From Bacillota bacterium (lineage in GTDB: Bacteria; Bacillota; UBA4882; UBA8346): a stretch of 11,664 nucleotides of DNA. Shown one piece after another: positions 5,346-11,664 of this stretch. The position numbers and the translations under genes are program-made. The stretch lies in NCBI GenBank assembly GCA_023417475.1, contig JAEZFP010000025.1, positions 1-11,664 on the forward strand, read 5' to 3'. How positions within the stretch are numbered: the first letter of the stretch is position 1; the number at the start of each line of letters is the position of its first letter. Below the pieces are notes generated by a model. It ran no database searches and had not been told where the DNA came from. It saw only the letters and a list, made by a program, of their open reading frames with translations.

Positions 5346-7514
5346 CTATTTGTCAATTAAACCAATAATACTGTATGGATAATGGTTTTTGAGTTTAATT
5401 CCTATTACTAAAGCAGGGTTTACTCCGGATTCCATTATTGATTGGATAGCTAAGTTTTTAATGTTTTCCTGCACTAGAGTTCTATCTAAAGTTTTAAAAC
5501 AATACGCCAATATTAATTCTTTCCTCTCTTCCGGGCCATTAATTAAAATTATACTATTAATTTTGTCTCGTTTTTTATATTTTCTATTTAAATTTTTTTT
5601 AACTTTTTTTATCCCATTTTCAAATATAATTTGGTCTTCAAAAGATACATTCAATAACATAAATGTAATTTCACTATATCCTGGAGTTTTTCTTTTTTCA
5701 ATTTCTTTGATAATATCATTGAACCATTTTGTTCTTCTTGGACGAGGTTTTGGTATTGGTCTACTATTTTTACCTATTTTTTTTAAATAATAATCATTGA
5801 ATACTTCCTCAGATTCACCATATAACTCCAGAGGCATACCTCTAAATTCAGTATCTCCAATATTAAAACCAGTTTTTAAATAAAAAGCCAATAAATCAAG
5901 TTCATCCGCATGATATATGGTATTTTTATCTAACTGAGATCTCCTTATGAAATAATGAATTTTTTCAGAATTTGTTTCTAACATTTCAAATATTATTTCT
6001 AAGTCAACCAATGACATACTGGGAATAATATCTGAAACTTTCTCAATTAGTTTTGTTTCTAATAACAATGGTGTTCTAGATGCAAGTGGGCCAAATAGGT
6101 CCAACGTAACACTGAAAGAATGAATGTGTTTCACTTTGGACAAGTCTACAATAATTTTTTCTTTATCTTTATTTGTGAATTCAACTTTTTTTAAATTATT
6201 TTCAATATAATTTTCAAAGTTTTTAGCTTGTTCCGAAGATTCAATTAATAATTTTTCAATTTCTCTTTTAAGAGTTTTAGGTGCACCTCTTCTCGCAGGA
6301 GCACTAATTTTACCAGATTTAGATTCTACAATAAATGCATGCGTATCAACAAGGACTAACAAATCATTTTCACCATCTTCATCCACCCTAATCAAATTAG
6401 GATAAACTTCAATATTTTGAAAACTATTATCAAATAAATTTTCAACTTGATCTTCTAAAAAACTAGATCTTCTCTTTTCATATATCCTCTTAATTCTACT
6501 ATTACTATTACAAATACTTTCCATGAGTTCTATACAAAAACTTATGAAGAGACCTGGTACTGGCCAGCAGTAATGTCCTCCATCAAAATTTATTAATGGT
6601 TTACTCCAAATAGGATTGCCAAAAAAAATGTGTTCCGTCTCAAAATCTTTCAATTCCCCAAATTTATAAGACCATGAATCTAAGATTTTTTTCAATATTT
6701 TTTTATCAATATCTCCAGAATAATGCTTGATACAATCTTCAACATCAAACGAAAAAACATAACTAATTAATTGATCACCTAAAACAAAATTAAGATAATT
6801 GGCAAAATCTTCGTTACTCTCTGCTTCTGATGCCATTTCAAGTAATTTTTCTTTATCATTCAATGAATAATAATTTACAAATAGATCTACCATTTCTTCA
6901 ATGTTTTCAGATTTTAAAATATCCCTCATTAATTTAGTTTTTTCATTCAATTTAGTTTCCATAGAATTTAATAATCTTTCTAACATGTCAAGTAATTTAA
7001 TTATACTTATATCCATTTCATTTTTGATTATTTCATCTATTGGCTTAAATAATTCTTTTGTTACTCTTAAAACCTGTTCGCGATATCCCCAATTTCTAAC
7101 TGTCATATTTTGAATTCTAAATAATTCAATTTGAGATAATTTTTTTAGTTCATTTTCATCATCAGATTTTATATTAGCCATTCTTTTGTGTATAAAAGAG
7201 TAGGAAATTGTTTTAATTAATTCTTCAATTTTTACTGCATTTTCTCCTAGAAAGGGCTTTATTTCTTTATTTACTTCTATTTGTAAAGATAAAGCTTGAA
7301 GCAATTCTATATGAAACTGAATTAGTGAATTATCTTGAAGTTCATAAGTTAATCCTTTATTATCAGTTAAAAAATACATTGAAAAATGACATAACATTGT
7401 AATGATATCAAAATTAGTAATATATTTTTGTAGTTCTTTAAGATTTTCTTCATATTCCTTTTCGCTTATTTCTTTCATTCCTTTAAGAAACTCAATTCGT
7501 TCTCCTTCGGACAT
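5346..7514 (-). CDS. Large protein with PD-(D/E)XK (NERD-like) nuclease core
   Basis: A 722-aa ORF from its first ATG. The first ~290 residues are helical without recognised motifs. NPIWSKPLINFDGG (300-313) introduces the nuclease region: helix FLEDQVENLF (352-361) with candidate Glu354/Glu358, END with Asp384, then FIVESKSGK with Glu397 and Lys399. This D-x12-E-x-K arrangement, followed by a basic and helical stretch ending EQAKNF, is the PD-(D/E)XK pattern seen in NERD and restriction-like nucleases. The C-terminal ~300 residues have no assigned fold; a Pro/Arg-rich linker lies at 586-595. The first ATG has no ribosome site and the frame runs on upstream for about 30 protein-like codons, so the real start is probably near 7609 (see the extension entry). 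It lies downstream of the AbiTii-like gene on the same strand, with A8 at 5299-5306 giving a U-run after its stop. A DNA-cutting role is inferred; the substrate is unknown. Confidence 0.85.
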   Translation of the reverse strand: MSEGERIEFLKGMKEISEKEYEENLKELQKYITNFDIITMLCHFSMYFLTDNKGLTYELQDNSLIQFHIELLQALSLQIEVNKEIKPFLGENAVKIEELIKTISYSFIHKRMANIKSDDENELKKLSQIELFRIQNMTVRNWGYREQVLRVTKELFKPIDEIIKNEMDISIIKLLDMLERLLNSMETKLNEKTKLMRDILKSENIEEMVDLFVNYYSLNDKEKLLEMASEAESNEDFANYLNFVLGDQLISYVFSFDVEDCIKHYSGDIDKKILKKILDSWSYKFGELKDFETEHIFFGNPIWSKPLINFDGGHYCWPVPGLFISFCIELMESICNSNSRIKRIYEKRRSSFLEDQVENLFDNSFQNIEVYPNLIRVDEDGENDLLVLVDTHAFIVESKSGKISAPARRGAPKTLKREIEKLLIESSEQAKNFENYIENNLKKVEFTNKDKEKIIVDLSKVKHIHSFSVTLDLFGPLASRTPLLLETKLIEKVSDIIPSMSLVDLEIIFEMLETNSEKIHYFIRRSQLDKNTIYHADELDLLAFYLKTGFNIGDTEFRGMPLELYGESEEVFNDYYLKKIGKNSRPIPKPRPRRTKWFNDIIKEIEKRKTPGYSEITFMLLNVSFEDQIIFENGIKKVKKNLNRKYKKRDKINSIILINGPEERKELILAYCFKTLDRTLVQENIKNLAIQSIMESGVNPALVIGIKLKNHYPYSIIGLIDK

Positions 7515-7609
7515 TCCAAAAAAAGGATTTTCAATTTTTAAATATTCTGGTTTTAAAATTCCATCATGAACCGCTTTATTTGGCTTTTTAACTAATTTAA
7601 TTCCCCCAT
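7515..7609 (-). other. Probable missing N-terminus of the nuclease gene, broken at a G5 tract
   Basis: Upstream of the ATG at 7514 the same frame is open to a TAG at 7613-7611 and reads GGIKLVKKPNKAVHDG, then ILKPEYLKIENPFFG, joining smoothly to MSEGERIEF. It contains no ATG, GTG or TTG. An ATG at 7609-7607 lies exactly one base out of frame, and its G belongs to a run of five G (7607-7603). One extra G would give ATG GGG GGA ATT AAA and add 32 residues. Possible explanations are a disrupting mutation, a length-variable tract, a read error, or initiation at the AUU codon (7601-7599). Confidence 0.6.
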
Positions 7610-7635
7610 ACTATTAATATCTATTGTTGACAGCG

Positions 7636-7646
7636 TTAATATACTA
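7636..7646 (-). promoter_or_regulatory. Possible TATA box for the nuclease gene
   Basis: The minus-strand TAGTATATTAA is centred about 31 bases ahead of the ATG at 7609. A transcript start near 7614 would give an almost leaderless message beginning at that ATG, not at 7514. A T7 run follows the stop of the upstream gene on the same strand (plus A7 at 7655-7661), so the two genes may be separate units and not one operon. Confidence 0.35.
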
Positions 7647-7674
7647 ATGTTACTAAAAAAATAATTATTGAAAT

Positions 7675-8895
7675 TCAGGCAGGATCTAGTGATAGCATAT
7701 CTTCGATTTTCAGTATTGTTTTGGGTCCAATTCCTTTTATTGACCTTAATTTTTTAATATCTAACTCTTTATGTTCTACTCTAAGTTTAATAATTTCTTT
7801 AGCTATACTTCTTTTTAAACCTAAAATACTTTCCAATTCATCCAAACTTGCAGAGTGGATATTTAATTTTTTTTCCTTTTGGACAGGTTTATTGAGGTAA
7901 TCCAAAATGTCTCCAATAATCATATAAATGTGGATCACGACTTTAATTGATTCATATCGTGTAAGAGTAGAATGAACTCCTTTTTGAGTTTTATTATGTA
8001 ATGATTCTAAATAATTTCCTATAAACAATACATGTTTTTTTGCCAACTCTTTATCTGATTCGCTTTCTATAGAATTGTCCATAAACATCCAGAGTCGATT
8101 CATATAATGAGTTTCATCTAGTGATCTGCCATCTATTTTACCATTTATAGGGGGATAAAGATCATCAGCTAAATTTTTTATTAATCTTCTACAAGTTGTA
8201 AGAGATTGTGACCATTCCTCAGGTTTATTGGTCATCACGCCTCTAAAAGCTATCATCAATTTTTCTGCTAATTCGGGATCCAAATCTAAGAGTTTATCAT
8301 CAATTTCAGATTTTAAAACATCAAAAACAGTATGTGGTGCATCTGAAAATACTACTTTTTTATATAATTGAGTAGATTTATTATGAGCTTCTCTTTTCAC
8401 ATAATTTATATGTTTACTCAAATTTCCTTTATAATACAGAGCGTCATGTGCAGTTTTTGTTCTAACTAAATCATTATATCTTTCTTCAATAAAACCAATA
8501 CCTGCAAATCCTCCTCCGAATTTGTCTAACTTTATTTCCATTTCATCATAATTATCATACAATTTTTTGGATATTCCAAGTTCATCAAATTTTTCATAAA
8601 AATTTGCAATATCTTCTTCAGTTTTTTTACTAAATTTACCTAATTCTTGATATTCTTTAAGAGAGATTAAAGTTAAGGAGCTATATTTCTTTAAAGGTTT
8701 TGTGTATTTTGAATTACCAAGTTGAATTTCACACCATAAATGTGTATTCCTATCTTCCAATATATCCGATGCCCGAGACAATTTTTGAACTCCACTAATT
8801 ACGCTTCCATTACTTGAATCTAGCTCTTTTAAAGATTCAACTAATAATTTTTCTGCTAATTTATTTTCATTTGTCCCCAAAATAATCCCCCACAT
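7675..8895 (-). CDS. AbiTii-like protein fused to C-terminal helix-hairpin-helix domain
   Basis: A 406-aa protein. Residues 10-71 resemble the AbiTii N-terminal domain of prokaryotic conflict systems: a helical LAEKLLVESLKEL, a second helix GVQKLSRASDIL, then LWCEIQLGNSKY at the position of the family's W-x-x-x-E-L-x-G-Y. The central part (about 130-335) is helical, with CRRLIKNLADDLYPP (235-249) as its most distinctive stretch and a single RTKTAH (145-150) of HEPN-like R-x4-H spacing, which may be chance. Residues 344-402 form a ComEA-type double helix-hairpin-helix with KGIGPKTILKIEDML (387-401), a non-specific DNA-binding module. The start is uncertain. The ATG at 8895 would be nearly leaderless, while an in-frame TTG at 8880 has GGGGG (plus 8887-8891) at six-base spacing, like the lipoprotein gene at 10920. 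A DNA-sensing defence role is inferred from domains and the nuclease neighbours. Confidence 0.85.
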   Translation of the reverse strand: MWGIILGTNENKLAEKLLVESLKELDSSNGSVISGVQKLSRASDILEDRNTHLWCEIQLGNSKYTKPLKKYSSLTLISLKEYQELGKFSKKTEEDIANFYEKFDELGISKKLYDNYDEMEIKLDKFGGGFAGIGFIEERYNDLVRTKTAHDALYYKGNLSKHINYVKREAHNKSTQLYKKVVFSDAPHTVFDVLKSEIDDKLLDLDPELAEKLMIAFRGVMTNKPEEWSQSLTTCRRLIKNLADDLYPPINGKIDGRSLDETHYMNRLWMFMDNSIESESDKELAKKHVLFIGNYLESLHNKTQKGVHSTLTRYESIKVVIHIYMIIGDILDYLNKPVQKEKKLNIHSASLDELESILGLKRSIAKEIIKLRVEHKELDIKKLRSIKGIGPKTILKIEDMLSLDPA

Positions 8896-9079
8896 TCAAA
8901 ATTTCTATAAGAAAATTTATTACTATTATATAGATAGATATAATTGTTATTTTAATAAAATTATCTTTTAGATCATGAAGTCGAATTATCGTAAATTAGG
9001 TTTAATGAATCTTTTATTAAACTAAACCACACTATTGATAAAATACTACAATGCAGATTAAGAAAGAATAGTTGATATC
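8896..9079. promoter_or_regulatory. Divergent promoter region with inverted repeat
   Basis: This gap separates the AbiTii-like gene (leftward) from the DUF6602-like gene (rightward). A minus-strand TATA box, TATATAATA, is at 8924-8932, placing a leftward start near 8902. A 7-bp inverted repeat GTTTAAT/ATTAAAC (9000-9006 with 9016-9022) lies near the middle and could be an operator shared by both directions. The rightward gene has only a weak ribosome-site candidate (GTTGAT 9071-9076), and I see no clear rightward TATA box. Confidence 0.45.
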
Positions 9080-9856
9080 ATGCCCGAAAATGAAAATATA
9101 TTCAACCTTAAAAAATTTCATGAATCTACTTCTGAAGAATTAAAATCCATAGAAAATAGAGTTCGAAACCTTATTGGATTTCAACACAATGGCGAAGATG
9201 GAAGTTATAAAGAAGCCATATTAAGGAATATGATTAAAAAGTTTCTTCCTGCAAAATATACTGTAGGTTCTGGTTTTATTGCAGAAGTTAATGAAGGTCA
9301 GATAGACCCATCAACTCAAATTGACATATTAATTTTCAATTCTGACTATCCTACCTTGTTTTCAGAAGGAGATTTTTATATAGTTACGCCTAATAGTGTG
9401 AAAGCAGTCATTGAAGTGAAAACTAATGCTACAAACAATTTATCAGAATCAATTGAAAAACTTAACAAAATAGGCCATATGCTTTATAGAAGACAACCTA
9501 CAACCAAAACTCCATTTTTAGGAATATTCTCATATAATGATACTTATATTAGGGATTCAAATGGTTCATATAAGTTTGATAGATTAAAAACTCGACTGGA
9601 AAATCATATTCAAAGAGGTCAAACCCATGAAAAATGGGAAATTAACCATTTATCATTAAGTGAGGATTTATTTATTAAATATTGGGAAGAACAGAATAGT
9701 CGTTATTATTCTGTGTATAATCTTAAAGGGTTGTCATTCTCTTTTTTCATATCTAATATTATAACCATGGTAACAGAACAATATATTCGAAATGAATTTG
9801 ACACATGGTTCCCTAGGGACAAAGAACGATATAAGTTGTTTGATATTGAAATTTAA
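9080..9856 (+). CDS. DUF6602-like putative PD-(D/E)XK nuclease
   Basis: A 258-aa soluble protein matching the DUF6602 pattern. It has a helix with YKEAILRNMIKKFLP (Glu45), then YTVGSGFI, then STQIDILIFN (Gln80, Asp82), then EGDFYIV and SVKAVIEVKTN (Glu112, Lys114). The E...D...E-x-K set with a Gln next to the Asp is typical of the PD-(D/E)XK fold, so DNA or RNA cleavage is plausible though unproven. The C-terminal half (about 140-258) is mixed, with a hydrophobic helix near 217-231 that is probably buried and not in a membrane. The ATG at 9080 is the only sensible start. It is transcribed away from the AbiTii-like gene across a 184-base shared promoter region. It has no same-strand partner, and an inverted repeat with T-runs follows its stop. 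Confidence 0.88.
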   Translation: MPENENIFNLKKFHESTSEELKSIENRVRNLIGFQHNGEDGSYKEAILRNMIKKFLPAKYTVGSGFIAEVNEGQIDPSTQIDILIFNSDYPTLFSEGDFYIVTPNSVKAVIEVKTNATNNLSESIEKLNKIGHMLYRRQPTTKTPFLGIFSYNDTYIRDSNGSYKFDRLKTRLENHIQRGQTHEKWEINHLSLSEDLFIKYWEEQNSRYYSVYNLKGLSFSFFISNIITMVTEQYIRNEFDTWFPRDKERYKLFDIEI

Positions 9857-9869
9857 TCACAATCAATTA

Positions 9870-9928
9870 AATCCTAAAATATTCAATACTAAAATTGTTT
9901 TCTTTCTTTCCTTTTTTGTTTTAGGATT
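9870..9928 (+). terminator. Inverted repeat with T-rich loop after the DUF6602-like gene
   Basis: A perfect 10-bp inverted repeat AATCCTAAAA/TTTTAGGATT (9870-9879 with 9919-9928) encloses a 39-base loop packed with T and C (T3-T6 runs between 9898 and 9918). The position 13 bases after the stop suggests termination, mostly by the T-rich loop. A further copy of TTAGGAT lies at 9944-9950. Confidence 0.4.
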
Positions 9929-10287
9929 AATTCACAAACTCACTTAGGATAAAATAAAAATCAATTACAAGACTGAAATAATAAAAATTAAATAAATTAC
10001 AATCGCATCTTTGTAATTAATCTAATAATTTATTATTTTTCATGTTGAACTCTACCTAAAATAATTATAAATTAAAATAATATTAAATTTAATTCGATAT
10101 AAAATATTGTATTTGAATTATATAAGATAATCTGTCTTCAATTATACATCCTATTTCAAGTAAAGTTTTTTTACTTTTTATATACATATTGAATTTAACA
10201 TATTAAATAATAATTTACAAATCGGGAATTATGTAATTAAGATCACTTAGGAACTATCTAGATATAATAAAACAATTGGGTTGAAAA
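9929..10287. other. Gene-free AT-rich stretch with small hairpins
   Basis: I find no ORF worth calling on either strand. It holds an 8-bp perfect inverted repeat AATTACAA/TTGTAATT (9995-10002 with 10011-10018), with a direct copy of its left arm at 9963-9970. A 7-bp repeat AAGTAAA/TTTACTT lies at 10158-10164 with 10170-10176. A TATA-like TTTTTATATAC at 10175-10185 is followed by no good gene for 100 bases. Confidence 0.4.
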
Positions 10288-10380
10288 ATGGAAAATTTAA
10301 TTTTTCGTTATGAACCAATGCAAATTATGACACTAATTAATCAATTATTAATAAATTTATTTCGTCAAACTGTACTATAA
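10288..10380 (+). pseudogene. 30-codon ORF, possibly the N-terminal scrap of a transposase
   Basis: ATG at 10288 to TAA at 10378-10380. FRYEPMQIM followed by IN-x-L-x-x-N faintly recalls the start of IS1182/IS5-type transposases (F-x-x-Y-x-x-x-Q-x-M-L-L-P...). Nothing continues the protein in any frame. GGGTTGA (10278-10284) could serve as a ribosome site. The ORF is bracketed by imperfectly inverted GATCACTTAG (10241-10250) and TTAGGTGATC (10409-10418), 8 of 10 matching. It could equally be a chance ORF in AT-rich DNA. Confidence 0.2.
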
Positions 10381-10555
10381 CGAAGTTCGGCATAATCATG
10401 CCAATTTTTTAGGTGATCCCTTAAGATCGAAAAATTAGGCCAATTTTAATAATCGTAGAAATGTGCGTATTTGGTGCAGTGGGTATAGATGGTACGATGT
10501 ATTTAGGCCTAATTTAGAAACTTTATATTTTTCATGAAAATTGGCCTGTTTTTTC
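10381..10555. ncRNA. Candidate structured RNA or foldback element with competing stems
   Basis: GC here is about 37% by hand count (10381-10500), against about 20% in the 120 bases before it. It carries several strong inverted repeats that share arms. GGCAT/ATGCC is at 10389-10393/10398-10402. GCCAATTTTT is at 10400-10409 with 10430-10440 (one bulge). AAATTAGGCC/GGCCTAATTT is perfect over 10 bp at 10432-10441/10506-10515, with ATCGTA/TACGAT nested at 10452-10457/10493-10498. A 19-position stem pairs 10429-10447 with 10537-10555, with one mismatch and one G-U. Arms 10430-10441 can join any of three partners, so the folds exclude one another. T6 and T8 tracts follow at 10572-10588. The strand is undetermined. 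Structured RNAs stand out by GC in AT-rich archaea, but a MITE-like relic fits equally well. Confidence 0.35.
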
Positions 10556-10871
10556 AAAATTAAATTCTAGATTTTTTAAATTTTTTTTAATTCCAAACAA
10601 AAAAATTTAATCACAAATCTTCTATAAATTATTTTTTCATTTGAAATTATCGTAAGATATCTTGTATCTGCTATTATGAATAAAAAATTTGATACTCACA
10701 ATAAAGTGATAAGAGATCTAAAAAAAATAATATTATAATTTAAAAATAAGCTTCTTCTTAAAGTTAGCTATATTTTAATAGTTTATACTGTGTAATATCT
10801 ACTTTTTCACCGGCTAATGGATTTATTTGATATTTAATAAAAACGTTGATAAATCTCAGAAGTAGCATTAT
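10556..10871. other. Gene-free AT-rich stretch
   Basis: No ORF of note was found on either strand. It contains T6 and T8 tracts (10572-10588) that could end a transcript from the structured patch, and a 10-base palindrome AAGATATCTT (10654-10663). I see nothing else that can be supported. Confidence 0.4.
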
Positions 10872-10914
10872 CGGAAATAATAAATTATAGTTCAAAGTGA
10901 ATATTTATAGGGGG
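10872..10914 (+). promoter_or_regulatory. Promoter and GGGGG ribosome site of the lipoprotein gene
   Basis: CGGAAATAATAAATTATAG at 10872-10890 looks like a purine-rich recognition element plus TATA box, placing a transcript start near 10905. GGGGG at 10910-10914 pairs with CCUCC of 16S rRNA (one G-U) and sits five bases before the TTG at 10920. This decides the start: the signal peptide begins exactly there and there is no nearby ATG. Confidence 0.5.
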
Positions 10915-10919
10915 ATTAT

Positions 10920-11402
10920 TTGAAAAAAGTTTTAATATTTCCAATTTTGTTGATATTAGGAGTAATTTCCATAAGTGGATGTACATCGAGTAATAGTACT
11001 TCTACGGATAATGCTACATTTAATAATAGTTTTATGAGTTTTCAGTACCCAAATGGTATGAATGTAAGTGATATTGGAGATGTCATAACTGGAAAAAATG
11101 CTAGTGACACAATAGCTATCATGAGTAATCATAAAGATAATTTAGGTAACCCTATGGAAATGGACATTATAGTTGAACCTAAGACAGATTATCAAGATAG
11201 TTTAACAGAAGACCCATCTTGGACAGATAAAGGAAATTTCACTTCACCTAAAGGAGTTAGTTATAATTTACAAATATCCGATAATGGAGTAGTGGATTAT
11301 CATTTTATTAAAAATGGTAAATATTTTGAATTAATTGGATATATCAACACAACTCCAGAAGATAAGCAATTATTGGAAAATATCATAGAAAATATATCTT
11401 AA
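10920..11402 (+). CDS. Small exported lipoprotein, PsbP-like pattern
   Basis: A 160-aa protein starting at TTG. The N-terminus is a classic lipoprotein signal: two Lys, a hydrophobic core (residues 4-16), then ISGC with the anchoring Cys21, followed by a Ser/Thr-rich linker. The mature part (about 33-160) has FMSFQYPNGMNVSDIG near its start, alternating beta-type sequence and the helix PEDKQLLENIIENI at the end. This recalls small PsbP/Mog1-fold surface lipoproteins that are abundant in Methanobacterium and relatives. It would be anchored outside the cell membrane; its role is unknown. It is a single gene with its own promoter, converging on the reductase gene with a 42-base gap. The lipoprotein call is solid; the fold is a remembered resemblance. 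Confidence 0.85.
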   Translation: MKKVLIFPILLILGVISISGCTSSNSTSTDNATFNNSFMSFQYPNGMNVSDIGDVITGKNASDTIAIMSNHKDNLGNPMEMDIIVEPKTDYQDSLTEDPSWTDKGNFTSPKGVSYNLQISDNGVVDYHFIKNGKYFELIGYINTTPEDKQLLENIIENIS

Positions 11403-11436
11403 TAAAAAAAATTCGTAAATTACTTTCTCTTTTTTT
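11403..11436. terminator. T-tract terminators between convergent genes
   Basis: A T7 tract (11430-11436) within a T/C-rich run follows the lipoprotein stop on the plus strand. An A8 tract (11404-11411) gives a U-run about 35 bases after the stop of the minus-strand reductase gene. No stem is evident. Simple T-tracts are adequate terminators in archaea. Confidence 0.4.
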
Positions 11437-11444
11437 GATTAAAT

Positions 11445-11664
11445 TTATTCTTCCCTCTCGTAGTAATGTTTCACGAGGTACGGATTTAAAACTTCAACTC
11501 TTTTGCATTTGAATTTAATATCTCCAGAAATTCCATTGAAGAGTGGTATTCCATCACCAAGGATAACTGATGCTGTGGTGATGATCATCTCATGGATCAG
11601 ATCTTCCTTGAGAAATCTTTGAATGGTTTGTCCCCCATCTATGTAGAGATTGTTAAATCCCCTT
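11445..11664 (-). CDS. RibD C-terminal/DHFR-like reductase, 5' partial
   Basis: The frame is open from the right window edge to TAA at 11447-11445, giving the last 72 residues. It reads NLYIDGGQTIQRFLKEDLI, then MIITTASVILGDGIPLFNG, then VEVLNPYLVKHYYERE. YIDGG (Gly-Gly nucleotide-binding turn), ITTAPVLLGDGIPLF and the final Y-L-V-K-x-x-Y are hallmarks of the RibD C-terminal/dihydrofolate-reductase-like fold, an NADPH-dependent reductase family (COG0262). In archaea the group includes riboflavin-pathway reductases and uncharacterised DHFR-like proteins. This tail looks closer to the YwjB/YyaP-type branch, so I give no symbol. About the first 60% of the protein lies outside the window. Confidence 0.88.
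   Translation of the reverse strand, partial: RGFNNLYIDGGQTIQRFLKEDLIHEMIITTASVILGDGIPLFNGISGDIKFKCKRVEVLNPYLVKHYYEREE

Noticed and set aside
5389..5790. Plus-strand ORF of 133 codons
   Set aside because: It is antisense to the nuclease gene, with low-complexity hydrophobic sequence and no ribosome site.
10451..10500. tRNA-like patch with GTGGGTATAGATGGTA
   Set aside because: There is no GGTTCRANNC T-loop, no acceptor stem pairing and no anticodon arm, so it is not a tRNA.
10654..10663. Ten-base palindrome AAGATATCTT
   Set aside because: It is a short isolated palindrome in AT-rich DNA without a nearby promoter, likely chance.
9857..10919. CRISPR array in the long gene-free region
   Set aside because: There are no regularly spaced repeats. 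The repeated words are short, irregular and AT-rich.

Overview
The window is strongly AT-rich and reads as archaeal, most likely a methanogen of the order Methanobacteriales. The support is: TATA boxes about 25-30 bases ahead of starts with little leader; ribosome sites of the GGTGA / GAGGG / GGGGG kind; a short Cys-anchored lipoprotein of a type common in that group; and T-rich or AT-hairpin terminators. The taxon is inferred from these features, not from a marker gene.

Layout. The left edge holds the 3' part of an O6-alkylguanine-DNA alkyltransferase gene (3-470). The right edge holds the 3' part of a RibD/DHFR-like reductase gene on the minus strand (11445-11664). Between these two housekeeping-type genes lies an accessory stretch. 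A tiny Cys-rich ORF (638-769, minus) with its own promoter, ribosome site and terminator is divergent from an ABC exporter half-transporter (991-2616, plus). A frame-broken remnant of a COG2865/AlbA_2-type regulator (2628-2776) follows, then a four-helix membrane protein with a long helical tail (2790-4460). A promoter region leads into a gene graveyard (4693-5339): a 41-codon ORF, a frameshifted zinc-ribbon gene and a broken ribbon-helix-helix-like gene.

The central block is the most interesting. On the minus strand an AbiTii-like/helix-hairpin-helix protein (8895-7675) is followed by a large protein with a PD-(D/E)XK nuclease core (7514-5346, probably really starting near 7609). Across a divergent promoter is a DUF6602-like protein (9080-9856), also with a nuclease-like E/D/ExK set. 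Two predicted nucleases next to an AbiTii-like DNA-binding fusion suggest an uncharacterised defence or DNA-sensing locus. This is inference from domain content and position.

From 9857 to 10919 there is no convincing gene. This kilobase holds a terminator-like inverted repeat, a 30-codon ORF that may be transposase debris, and a patch of raised GC (10381-10555) with several competing inverted repeats, which is either a structured RNA or a foldback mobile-element relic. A lipoprotein gene (10920-11402) then starts at TTG behind a GGGGG ribosome site and converges on the partial reductase gene.
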